This document shows, in pieces, positions 1-12,800 of a DNA stretch of 64,000 bases. The stretch's first letter is position 1; every line of letters starts with the position of its first letter. The position numbers and the translations under genes are program-made. The notes under the pieces were generated by a model, which saw only the letters and a list, made by a program, of their open reading frames with translations, was not told the origin of the DNA and made no database searches. Where the stretch lies: NCBI RefSeq assembly GCF_021869535.1, contig NW_026262668.1, positions 21,581,732-21,645,731 of the forward strand, written 5' to 3'. Source of the DNA: Mytilus californianus. Its lineage: Eukaryota; Mollusca; Bivalvia; Mytilida; Mytilidae.

Positions 1-560
1 AAACAGCTCTGTTTATAATGTAGTTATTCATCTACATATGTTTCATGTGAATACTTCAACATCAATATTCCTTTGGAATCCAACTTTTAATGGAGTTCTT
101 TATTCTCCGAACAATGAACTAAGACATACAAACTGATCTTTTTAATTCATCTTTAACTTGGCTTACAACGCGATGCAATAATTCATTAACCAGATTCGAT
201 GTCATTAACTAATGAATACGTTAGGCGTATTATATATATAGGCAGTATACTGAAGTTATTTATGCAAGAATTTGTATTTAATCAAAAATTATAATCAGTG
301 TTTGGCTCAGTACGAAAAATGTCTATGTTGCAGATGATTTAAAAAAATGACATATTCGCCTATTTTTGTATAGAAATTTTGACTTTCTCCAAGTTTTTAC
401 CTCCATAATGGTCTTCATAGTCTCACTGCGATAAGAGTAGATGATAGTTCAAACGTTTTTCACTCTCATATTTATGTGTTCACCTGATCTGTAACTGACA
501 TATGTATACTACGGTGTATTTTTACCTGTGCCACCGATGGTGGAAGCAGGTCTGGTAACC
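1..560. repeat. Copy of the region upstream of gene 1, with deleted RT
   Basis: 1-300 matches 28,484-29,420 and 43,978-44,905 (TCTGTTTATAATGTAGTTAT onward). 400-560 matches the end of the RT element (GGTCTTCATAGTCTCACT, GCAGGTCTGGTAACCTCATC). The RT coding part is missing. It marks the upstream region of another array member to the left. Confidence 0.8.
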
Positions 561-1600
561 TCATCACGTTGTCCATCTGAACGAAAACCTTAGAGGGTAT
601 CGACTTAATTTGCATCACCCATTACATCAAAAGTTTTCCGCAATTAAATTTGAATATTTTTAAGAATTTAAAGTTCAGGAAAAATTGCCTTTAGAAGATT
701 TTGACTATAATTCTTTTAAGATTCCTTTTAGTCATATAGCTCAAGGGTTATGCATCCTGAACATTCATGTGTTTGCGGGGCCTGCGGAAGCGAGATAGGG
801 ATTCTTCATTCCGTCGTCGGCAACGTCTACATCTAGGTATATTAGGTTCATTTACTTTGTCAAAGCTTCATGGAATTTTGTAAAACTTGGACAGACGCTT
901 TTATGATCAAAACTGATATCCAGAACAACAGTTTATTTTTTTTTTGTGTTTCCATTTTGTACCGATACCTTGACTTAATTGTTGGTTTTTTTTTGCAGTT
1001 AAAATTTAGATACAGTCTAAAGTAAAAGATTTGAAGACACCAATAACTTTGTAAAGCTTTCATGGAATTTTACAAAGCTTGGCCACATGCACTTCCATTA
1101 TCTGAAGACAGTATCCAGAGCAACATTTTCCCCCATTTGATCCCAAATTTTCCCCTCTGTTACTACAAAATGAACAAAGCTTTTGTAGTTTACATTTAGA
1201 TACAGTTAGGAGCAGTATTGAGTTAAAGTTTATAAATAATCATTAACTTTGTAAACCCTAATAGAATTTTAACAGCTTGGAAAGAAGCTTTTTTTATGAT
1301 TAAGAGATGACACTCAAGCAAAATGTTTGCTGACTGGACATAAGCTTTATTATGATAAAGAAATAGCATATAAAGAAAAAATAGATTTGTTTTTGGTTTT
1401 CAATATCTTTCTGATAAATTGACTTAGGTTTTAAAAGTAAACATTGCATTTTTTAACTGACAGCAGCCATTGCAAGCGAGTCAATTGCAAATGATTCTGT
1501 GGAACCCTTTACGATTTTTTATTTGATTTTAGTGGTCCGGATGGGTAAATACAGCAACCGCTTTGGACGCATCAAATGTATTAAGTGGTATATTTTTTTC
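561..1600. other. 3' flank of gene 1, no gene seen
   Basis: Aligns with 46,970-47,900. Repeated phrases such as AACTTTGTAAAGC and CATGGAATTTT suggest an old degenerate repeat of about 170 bases. Confidence 0.5.
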
Positions 1601-2345
1601 TAGACTTTGAAAAAAACCGAACAATTTATACATTTCATACGTTCAAAACGCTTTCTGCAGTTACCTACACCAGGAACGCTCAAAGCCGAGTATGTTAAAG
1701 TCGAGGATGCAACAGTTGCAGAGCGATATGAGCAAAAAGCACCTAAAATAGTAGCCATCTATGCTCAACATTTGCCTCAGGGAGGTGGGACCGTTTTTTC
1801 TTCAGAAAGGTTGATTATAAATCCTGTCAGATGAACTGATGATACCGTCGGTGACTCATAGTCTAACAGTAGCGATATCGACTAAGTGCTGTAAAAAACT
1901 TTATAAATGTCATGCATCCGAATCGCTTTTCTGGATTTACCTTCATCAGGAACGCTCAAAGCCGAATATTTGAAAGCCAAGGATGTATAAGAACAGACAC
2001 AGTTATAGAGTAATACAATGTTTGACCAACAAAAAAACTGAAAATAGTAATCAAATCCATCTTTGCCTGAGGGAGTTGAAACTTTAGTTTCTTACTAATT
2101 TATAAACAGACAATTTAAGAAAGATTTGTTATAAATCATTGTCATTACCAAAATACTGACTACTGAGCTGATGATACCTGCGGGGACTGATAGTCCATCA
2201 GCAGCGGTATCGACCAGTGCTGTAAAATCTGAAAACAACACTTGATAAATTTCGTGCGTCCGAAACAACATTCTTGATTTACCCTCATCAAGAACGCTCA
2301 AAGCCGAAAATGTTAAAGCTAAGGATACTGACTTGACATATTTTA
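1600..2345. repeat. Three copies of the AGGAACGCTCAAAGCCGA repeat
   Basis: The motif occurs at about 1668, 1948 and 2285 with similar surroundings. Partner copies at 47,935-48,720. Small open frames inside (for example 1607-1834) belong to the repeat. Confidence 0.7.
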
Positions 2346-2600
2346 TTTTTTTTTAAATGTTCTGTTCCAAGTCAGGAATATGGCAGTTGTTATTTACAGT
2401 ATGTTGGCGTTTGCTTTTGTTGTAGTTCAGTGTTTCTGTTGTTCCCGTGTTTTCCTCTTATAGTTGATATGTTTCCCTCGGTTTTAGTTTTTTACCCGGA
2501 TTTGTTTTTGCTTAATCGAATTATGACTATTGAACAGCGATAAACTACTGTTGCCTTTATTTATAAACATCAATATCTATTATTGAACGGGTGTTATCCT
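2345..2600. repeat. Interspersed repeat fragment
   Basis: CAAGTCAGGAATATGGCAGT, TTTCCCTCGGTTTTAG and ATTGAACAGCGATAAACTAC, the complement of the 59,590-59,880 repeat. It is missing from the gene 2 flank at about 48,715, so it inserted after duplication. Confidence 0.6.
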
Positions 2601-3464
2601 CTTTTGAACATATTTTGTTCTCTTAATGTCCTTTTGTATTTTGTTGTGGTTAGGTTTGTGTCTCATTGATGTATATCTGCTTTTATGTATCTGCATTTTA
2701 ATGAATAATGTATTTTGTTCTAATGACATACATTGTATAACCAAATACTTCAAAATAAGTCTTTAAGCTATGAGATTGAAAGAAGATAACAACATGTGCA
2801 TTAAAGTTATATATATATAGATTGATGTATTAACCTTCTCAAAATAACTAAAGGTAAAAATGAGTAAACGGACATTATATAAGCAGTATGAAAAAATAAT
2901 TTCTTTTTTGATTTACGCAATCGTTTTAATTTATGACTACATTTTATACGGTTAACAGATCTCAATAGAAATAAAAAATAGTTAAATGAATCGGTTGTTG
3001 TTTATACTTTTATCTATTGCCCAACATTTCTTAACTCAGTATGTTATACAAATGAACATGATATGAATACGATATGTGTAAAAAAATGATATATAACAAG
3101 AATGCTCGAATTGTACTCAGCATGCCCCCACCCAAAATTCAAAGTATCGGCAAAGTGAAAATAAAATAAGTGTTTTGAAGGACCAGAACAACGCACAAAC
3201 GTCTGTTGAGCTGCTGTCCAAATAAGAAGTGATTCTGTTCTGTAGCATTGGAGAAATGTGTGACTAAATTACATTCGTTTATATTGAGAGAAAAAAACCA
3301 AAGTATTGACGAACGGACGGATGGACAAGGTAAACACAACATAGCGCCGACGCCTGAAATAGAGGTATAATAAGAAAATTCTATTATACAAATGAGAGAA
3401 AAGATACATGGGGACAACGTATTCGTTTGTTTAATCTACTGAATGGTAATAATAGCCTATCCTG
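2600..3464. other. Intergenic sequence, nothing recognised
   Basis: Matches 48,720-49,620 in the flank of gene 2 with small indels. No coding signal. Confidence 0.5.
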
Positions 3465-3470
3465 TTTATT
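3465..3470 (-). terminator. Candidate polyadenylation signal of gene 1
   Basis: AATAAA on the minus strand, about 160 bases beyond the stop codon. An AATAAA occurs at the matching place after gene 2 (49640-49645). Confidence 0.5.
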
Positions 3471-3630
3471 ATATTCCTAACTTTCTAGAACTTGGCATTT
3501 TGTATAGTCACTTGCTTATAGTTCTGTTTGTATGTTGACCTCTTAACATTGACTTTTCCTTGTAAGCATATTTCATGTTTCTTTAATATTTCTGTGATGT
3601 CGTAAATATTTATGTTGTAACGAATATTTT

Positions 3631-3881
3631 TCATAAAATATTGAGCATGGTAACAATGGCTATAGAACTCCAAATTAATAGATTACACATCAAAACACTT
3701 GAATTTCTGGACGAGTCGCTTTTCGCAGGATTTGTTGTTTCTGTTACCGCTGTTGTAGATTGAGAAGTGTCAGTCTTCCCAGGACTTGTACTTCTCGATG
3801 GAATAGTAACGGGCTCTGAAGTTTTGATCGTTGAAGTACTAGAAATTCCGTCGCTTGGTCCAGTTACTGCAACACCACCAT
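3631..3881 (-). CDS. Gene 1 exon 13: Ser/Thr-rich stalk and hydrophobic C-terminus
   Basis: 251 nt, phase 1 to stop (TGA at 3633-3631). It opens NGGVAVTGPSDGISS, runs through about 50 Ser/Thr/Pro-rich residues (probably O-glycosylated) and ends IWSSIAIVTMLNIL with no cytoplasmic basic tail. Such an end fits a GPI-attachment signal better than a permanent transmembrane anchor, but prediction software would be needed. About 2.8 kb of intron, mostly repeats, separates it from exon 12. Confidence 0.85.
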
Positions 3882-6800
3882 CTACATTAAAATAATTTGA
3901 AATTCGTAGTCAAATAACAAAATTATAACGGTTTTGTATTTCAAATGTCAAAGAACATTGAATATGACTACAATGGCTGTCACACTGATTCTGAGAATCG
4001 AAATGAAAGTCGAAGAACATGTACTTCCCTTTTCACCAGATGTGTCAGTTGTAGATAGGTCGTAACTTACTACTCCTTTTTCATTACTTTTAAATTCTTT
4101 TTTATTGGCCCATGGTTTGTTCTGTTTGATATTTGTTATCCTTTGTTGTGTTTTTACAAATAAATTCAAACGTATTATATCATTTATTTTTTTTTTATTA
4201 TTCTAGAGTTGCTTATTATTAACCTTGTATAAACTGCCTCTATGTCAGTTCAGAACGTTTAATTTTCAGTAGTTTTTAGGCTTCATAAAATTGTGTTCCA
4301 GAACAAACATACTTAGATCATAAAACGCAAGTATCTCTTAACTAGAAAATTTTAAGGCACGGAATATCATACAAGAGCAGTGCTCATCTTCCGCCTCAAT
4401 TATTGAGAAGCCTAGCAAATTCTTCAAACAATAAAGAAAAGTCATATACAAAAACGTTTTACGTTGTATTAAAAACAACCAATGAGCTAGAAAGCTTAGC
4501 TTTGTACAGGCAAAACTAGGACAGGTCTTAACAGCTTGTTCCTGTTGTCTTTGAATGATATGAATTTTGAATTTGGCTTTAAAAAACAAGTCCGCCAGTA
4601 TTGGTGAACAATTAGTATCCACTGAAATACCGACTGTTTGTTAACATACAAATCTGGCAAACTAAAAAATATGTTGTTGATAAAAAAAAAGTCCATTGTT
4701 TCATGATATCATTTACGGGGTTTTTATACGACCGCAAAAATAAAAAATTTTTTGGTCGTATATTGGTATGACGTTGGCGTTTTCGTCGTCGTCGTCCGAA
4801 GACACATTGGTTTTCGCACTCTAACTTTAGTTTAAGTGAATGGATCTCCATGAAATTTTACCATAAGGTTCAATACCACAAAAGGAAGGTTGGGATTGAT
4901 TTTGGGGGTTATGGTACCAACAGTTAAGGAATTAGGGGCCAAAAATAAGCATTTTTGTAACTTCCAGACATAACTTGTGTGTTAGTGTATGTATCTCTCT
5001 GACATTGTACCACAAGGTTCCATATCGCAAAGGGAATGCTGGGATTGATTTTGGGGGTAATTGCCTCAAAATTTTAGGAATAAGGGGCCAAAAAAGGGGC
5101 AAAAAACAAGCATTTTTCTAGTTTCATGATAATAAGTTGTGTGTAAGTGTATGGATCTTTCTGAAATTGAACTACAAGGTTCCATATCACAAAGGGAAAG
5201 CTGGACTTGAGTTTGGGGGTAATTACCCAAAACGTTTAGGAATAAGGGGCCAAAAATAGCATTTTTCTAGTTTCCAGACAATAACTTGTGTTCAAGTGTG
5301 TGGATCTCTCTGAAATTGTACTGCAAGGTACCATACCACAAAGGGAAGGCTGGGATTGATTTTGGGGGTAATTGCCTCAAAAGTTTAGGAATTAGGGGCC
5401 AAAAAAGGGCAAAAAACAAGCATTTTTTTCTAGTTTCAGGACAATAACTTGTGTGTAAGTGTATGGATATTTATGAAATGTACTACAAGGTTCCATATCA
5501 CAAAAGGAAAGCTGGGTTTGAGTTTGGGGATAATTGCCCTAAACATTTGGGAATTTGGGGCCAAAAAGGGGCCTAAAACAAGCATTTTTCTAGTTTCCAG
5601 ACAATAACTTGTGTTCAAGTATATGGATCTCTCTGAAATTGTACTGCAAGGTACCATACCACAAAGGGAAGGCTGGGATTGAGTTTGGGGTTGATGAATC
5701 ATAAGGGGGTTCAAAAAATTTAGGGGAGGGATTTTTTTTTTCTTTAAAATTTTCCATTTTAAATTGGTTATTTCTGATTTATATATAAAAGCAAACAATA
5801 ATGATATGGTTTGAATACTAGTAGGTAAATTAAAAAAATTTAAGTTCTTAGACCACATTCATTCTGTGTCAGAAACCTATGATGTGTCAAATATTTAATC
5901 ACAATCCAAATTCAGTGCTGTATCAATCTTGAATGTTGTGTCCATACTTGCCCCAACTGTTCAGGGTTCGACCTCTGCGGTCGTATCAAGCTGCGCCCAG
6001 CGGAGCATTTTATTGTAGTTAAAACTATGTGATTCTTCACAAAGTAAGTAAGGTTTTGTGTCATAAATTAAGAATTCTGCATCTACAATTTCCATTTAAA
6101 CAGACATAAAACACTGTTTAATGAGAGCACGTAGACGATCATTCTTGTGTAGAGTCTTGAAAATGGCAGCCAATTTTTGTGTTTTTGATAAAATGCACAA
6201 TATCGTTTTGTTTCAGCTATTAGTCGTACTTTTAACCAAATACAATATTTTGTTTTATGTAAGCCAATATTTGCCCTCTAATATTTTTATTAGATAACCA
6301 ACAAGTATTATAAATATTTTGTACTTTTCATCAAAAACAAAATTTCTGTGTATGTGTACCAATATTTTTTAAATTATAACAAATACCAAATTCACTTAAT
6401 GTAAGCAAAACCTGTGAATCAAAATCAGATATTGATCGTTTTTGAGATACCACAGAAAAATGAAAAATATAAAGTGTAAAACAACATCTTCAAAGCAACC
6501 TATTGTAAACAGATCAAATCGTATAGTATTCTATATTTTACACATAGAAACAAGTATAACAATGGACAGAAAATATTAGTCAAGTTTTAATAAAGCACTA
6601 GAACTGTTACCTGCGATCCTACGTAAAAGTATTCGTACGTAAAACTATTCGTCTATAAAAAAAGATCACTTGCTGTTGCAGCAGAAATACATTAATTTAT
6701 TACAAGTAAGATATTATACTTACTTAGGCATATTTTACACATATGTGGACAATCTGATGGGACATTACTAAAGGTTTCACAATAACTAGGAGGAAACTGT

Positions 6801-9800
6801 GTACCACAATATCCTGGATCTGGCATAGTTGCACAGTTCACTATAAGGACAAGAACAATTTATTTGTTACTAACATTATTTTACATCAGAAATATAAAAT
6901 CAATTTCTAAAGGTATAAAGATCGATGTTAAATTGTGTATTCGAACGGATATAAAATTCCTCTATAAACACAATTACATATGACGTTGTTATCATCAATA
7001 TTAATAAATACTGTATAATGTATAAAACAGACAGAACTATATTTTTTCAAGAAAACATCGGCTTCATGTTCTTTTTTACATAATGATATTCTACAATACC
7101 AATCCCATGGTTAGACTCTGAAATAAGTGCAGCGATATCTGATTTATGGAAGAGAGGCTTTGGTCATAAGAATGCAAAGATGGATCTATAATATAACTAA
7201 ACTTACAGGAACAATCTGGTCCACCATAACCACTCTTACAATTACATGTACATGTTGATAAATCAAGGGATCCTCCATTTAAACAAACTATATCGCAATC
7301 TATAATTTTCAGAAGTATATAAATAAATACATGGATATTTAATTAAACCAGATTTTGGGCTGACGTTAGATTAGAAATAATGCAAACGAAAACTGAAAAA
7401 TTGACGAACGATATTTGGTAGTCCGGTAAAGGAGTAAGGTCAGGAAGTCTTTAAATTGTGCTATGTTAATTTAATTCTTTAAACTAGATTTTACAAAAAA
7501 TATTTCTAAAACTTTTAGATTTAAACAGTCGTGATATCTTAAAAAATGTGAAAGTTTTCCATTTGAAACCAATATATGCCATTAAATGCATTTCTACGAC
7601 AGATTATCTTTTGGAACATATTGAATCAAAATTCGAACAAAATGAATTTGCTATAGAATTTATGCATTTAGGCGAGATACATATTTCGACTTAAATAAAG
7701 GCAATAGTAGTATAAAGTAAAATAACAAAAATACCGAACTCCGAGGAAAATTCAAAACGGAAAGTCCCTAATTCAATTGCAAAATTAAAAGTTTTAATAA
7801 AGTACTAGAACTGTTACCTGCGATCCTACGTAAAAGTATTCCTACGTAAAAGTATTCGTCAATAAAAAAGAGCACTTGCTGTTGTAGTAGAAAAACATTA
7901 ATTTATTACAAGTAAGATATTATACTTACTTGGGCATATTTGACACATATGTGGGCAATCTGATGGGACATTACTAAAGGTTGCACAATAACTAGGAGGA
8001 TACTGTGTACCACAATATCCTGGATCTGTCTTAGTTGCACAGTTCACTATAAGGACAAAAACAATTTTTTTGTTACTAACATTATTTTACATCAGAAATA
8101 TAAAATCAATTTCTAAAGGTATAAAGATGTTAAATTGTGTATTCGAACGGATATAAAATTCCTCTATAAACACAATTACATATGACGTTGTTATCATCAA
8201 TATTAATAAATACTGTATAAATGTATAAAATAGACAGAACTATATTTTTTCAAGAAAACATCGGCTTCATGTTCTTTTTTTACATAATGATATTCTACAA
8301 TACCAATCCCATGGTTAGACTCTGAAATAAGTGCAGCGATATCTGATTTATGGAAGAGAGGCTTTGGTCATAAGAATGCAAAGATGGATCTATAATATAA
8401 CTAAACTTACAGGAACAATCTGGTCCACTATAACCACTCTTACAATTACATGTACATGTTGATAAATCAAGGGATCCTCCATTTAAACAAACTTTATCGC
8501 AATCTATAATTTTCAGAAATGTATAAATAAATACATGGATATTTAATTAAACCAGATTTTGGGCTGACGTTAGATTACATACTTATAACTGAAATAATGC
8601 AAACGAAAACTGAAAAATTGACGAACGATATTTGGTAGTCGGGTAAAAGAGTAAGGTCAGGAAGTCTTTAAATTGTACTATGTTAATTTAATTCTTTAAA
8701 CTAGATTTTACAAAAATTATTTCTGAAACTTTTAGATCTAAACAGTCGTGATATCTTAAAAAATGTGAAAGTTTTCCATTTGAAACCAATATATGCCATT
8801 CAATGCATTTCTACGACAGATTATCTTTTAGAACATATTGACTCAAAATTCGAACAAAATGAATTTGCTATAGAATTTATGTATTTAGGCGAGATACATA
8901 TTTCGACTTAAATAAAGGCAATAGTAGTATAAAGTAAAATAACAAAAATACCGAACTCCGAGGAAAATTCAAAACGGAAAGTCCCTAATTCAATTGCAAA
9001 ATTAAAAGCTCAAACACATCAAACAAATGGATAACAACTGTCATACTCCTGACTTGGTACAGGCATTTGCTGATCTAGAAAATGGTGGATTGAACCTGGA
9101 TTTATAGTATAACGATGTTCAATAGTCATAAATCGATTAAGCTAACGTCTTTTGAAGCAAAATCTATCCACATTGTCGCACAAACTGTCGATTCAAGATG
9201 TATTTTTTTAAGTGAACAATTACTACGTCGGAATGAGATTAGTTCTTTTTTTCCAGATATTTTATCATACTTTTTCATCGGATGATAATGATAGATATAA
9301 AAAGATGTGGTATGAGTGCTAATGAGACAACTCTCGAGCTCCATCCAAGTCACAATTTGTAAAAGTAAACCATTATAGGTCAAAGTACGGCCTTCAACAC
9401 GGAGCCTTAATAACTAATATCAAAAAGTCTTAGAATTTTAGGGCCTATATTGACACTCAACTATAAGGTATAAACAACAAATCAGGAACCAATAATTCAG
9501 TGATTGTCCTTAGTTGCTGTCCGTTATATTTTTTTTCGTTTATTGTTGTAAATCATGAAACCGTGGCCTTTTATATACGCGGTATGAATTTGTTATTTTT
9601 AAAGGTCATAACTGTGATCTTTAACTGCTCACATCTTTATCATTGACTCTTCATGAATGAATGACTTATTTGGAATCAAACCATATCTCCTTATTTTGAT
9701 TAAACATGTATGTTCTTAAAGACCGTCTGTTGATTTTTAGGTGACTGTTATGTTTTTGTTGTTGGGTTGCTGCGGTATTTTAGTGTTGACTCATAACAAA

Positions 9801-12800
9801 CATTTCCTTAAGATTTTCTACATGTCTTGAACATTCGTCTTTACTGGTATAAAAAGAAGCATATTGTACACAACATGGGCTCTGTGAACTGATTTGTTTA
9901 ACGTATACATACATTTAGGTGAAATGTATTCATAACAATTATATCAAATTTATCACAAAATATGAGGAAAAATGTAAGTAATCATATATTCCCTATCATA
10001 TTTTTAATTTTGCTAGGAAAGTAATCTTACTCCATATACAACTCACCACATAACTTGTTGGCACAATTTCCCGGACAGTCTTGGCATGGCGTTCCTTGTT
10101 TATATGGTTTACTTGTGTCTCCAATGTTACCACTGTTTTATAAAATTATAAAATTGTGACCCTGATATTCATAAAGCAGATTTCGTATTTCGTATATTTC
10201 TGTTTGAATTTGTTCTTGTTCGCTTGGAAATTTAAGTTTCAATACCAATAAAATCTATTTTGTGTGTTTTCCCTTATATTTCATTTTTACAATCGGCACC
10301 GTCCGTTCATCTTTCCGTTTGCCCATCCGTCCGAAAGACCTTGGTTGAAAACATTCGTCGAACTTTTCGTGGCCTCTATGGAAGGGAATGGTTTTATATT
10401 TGGTCTGGAGCTTGATAATTTTGAGTTGTAGCGTTCAAGAAATTTTTACAGCAGCCGTGTAGCCACTTCCTGTTTGCAGTTTGTCTGAAATTTTACAACA
10501 TTCACTGTATAGGAAAAATTTCGTCAAACTTTTCTTGGCTTCTATAGCAGGGAATTATCTGATATTTGGTCTGGAGCTTACTAATGTTGAGATGTAGCCT
10601 TTAAACATTTTTTTTACATCAGTGGTGCAAACACTTTCTGTTTGCTGATGATTTGATATTTTTACAACACTCAGTGTACAAGGATATTTTCGTCAAACTT
10701 GTCTTGTCTTATACTGGAGGGAATTATCCAGTTATGCTTCAATATACATATTACTTCAATCAATTACATGAAGCGACACAGTTCCATCCATGGTATTGGT
10801 ATAGTTTCATATTGAAAAAATGTTTATGCATCAGATGGAAGACTAAATGAATAATGAATCTCTAAAGATTCTCCATAAAAACAAATCACAGCTAGGACAG
10901 CAAGGATTAACAAAAAGTGCAACCTTACAGGGTTATTGGAAGGAAAGAAAAATACAATCTGTCCAGGCTTTCGGAAAGGACAAAACAGTGAAACCTAACC
11001 AGACAAGCGGACAAAATAGAAAAAAAAAAAAAAAATCCATCCAGGCTTTCAGGAACAAAAGATGCAAAACCTAACCTGGCTATCGAAAAGTACAAAAAAA
11101 AGATCAACCCAGGCTCTCAAAAAAGAAAAAGAAACCTTACCTGGCTTTCGGAAAGGACAGAAAACGTACAATTTATGCAAGCTTCCGAAAAGACACAAAA
11201 ATGCAACATAACCGGTCTAGACCGTAGTATCTTATACATGTTTACCCTTGCAGAAGGTGGAATGCATTTTATACTTTAGTATATAGTATCAATTTCATAC
11301 ATACGCTGGTCCATAATTACACACATACAAATGAATGCGTGTTGTAGTACAGTGGGCATAACCACAACCAAGTTTAATAGAATCTGCCCAAACAACCTGT
11401 AAATAAACAAAGGGTAGGATAAACATTTTCTCCTGGATAAGCTTTCGTATATTTATCCACCATTTTCTACATAAGGAAATGCCTGTACTAAGTCAGGAAT
11501 TTGACAGTTGTTGTTCATTCGTTAGATGTGTTTGAGTTTTTGATTTTGCCATTCTATAAAGGACTTTCGGTTTTGAATTTCCCTTAGAGTTCGGTATTTT
11601 GTTAGTTTACTTTTTAAGTACGTTCTCTGCCAATAGTTTTGAAAGAGACATGTAGTATGAATCATAAGCTTTACATATTGTAAGATAGATTAAAGCACCA
11701 GTAGTATACCGCCGTTCAACAGTCATAAATCGATTAAGAGAAATCAAATCCGGGTCACAAACCAAAACCGAGGGAAACACATCAACTTTAAGAGGAAAAC
11801 AACGGAACAACAGCTTCGATGACCTTCTTTCACATCTTCATCATCCGATAGGGTTACATTACATTAGAACTATTCTTTTTTCACCAGTGTTTGAGCAACA
11901 TGTAAACCGCAGAATAACAACGGACATTTCCCATTAACGACAGCACAGGACACCACAAACTGCGCGTCACACGAATGAATCATCGCCACACAAATTGACG
12001 TATTTTGTGACGTATATATAATCTTGAAACTCATACAATTATGTGGAACGAGATCCAAAAATTCACAATTATTTTCACACTAGTCCAAACAATTATCATC
12101 ATTAAGACAGTCATTTTAAATTAATGCTGTGACGAAGTCATAATTATTTTGACTAACACAATACTTTATCCATGGAAAATAACTCGACTATACTGACAAA
12201 TAAGATATATGTGAAATGTACCGAAAATACAGAATTCAAACCACAAACGATAAGACATAACACAGTATCCAACTATACTTACAAAAGAAACATCATAACT
12301 AAATACATGAATTTTGGATGTATAAATACCGAGACACGTCGCATAGCAATTCAAATTCACACTCGGCAAAACAGTCATATTGAGGAATAGGTCACGTTCG
12401 GTACTAAGCAGACAGACGATTTAGATGATAAACCACAATCTAAGACGTGGTAAAAATTTCGTTTGTTAGTTTAGACACAGACACATCGTATAGATAGACC
12501 AATTCGTGATGGTGTCCATAAGAGTTACTGAGCGTCACAAAAACAGTCAACATTCAACACTGAGCAAAAATCATATCTCAGTACAAAGGAAATTCAACAA
12601 GTACTGCTGAATTTTGCCCGACTATCTTATTGTAAAATACAGAAATAATACAAACATTCAGACAACCATTTGTCTCATTTTTAAGAGACCTTACGGGGAA
12701 TAATGTATAAAAAAGACAGCCTAACAATTTGTATGATTGAAAACATGTAACAATATTGATGAATGGACAGTCCGATTAGACATGGATTTGATATAAATCT

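Larger units (their letters stand above)
6584..9007. repeat. ~1.2-kb tandem duplication carrying the EGF-ShKT exon pair
   Basis: Copies at about 6584-7790 and 7791-9007, offset 1,207 bases, nearly identical over exons and introns. Both start TTTTAATAAAG..CTAGAACTG and end TTGCAAAATTAAAAG. Gene 2 has a single equivalent (about 51,900-53,110). The few differences suggest a recent event. Confidence 0.88.

Noticed and set aside
1607..1834. 75-codon frame as a small gene
   Set aside because: Part of a repeat present many times in the window and broken in the partner at 47.9 kb.
5436..5858. 140-codon minus-strand frame
   Set aside because: Lies within the 160-bp-unit bivalve repeat; composition and context fit non-coding repeat.
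6724..8046. Treating the ShKT modules as potassium-channel toxins
   Set aside because: ShKT is a common structural module in non-toxic secreted proteins; here it is one of several modules in a large anchored CAP protein.
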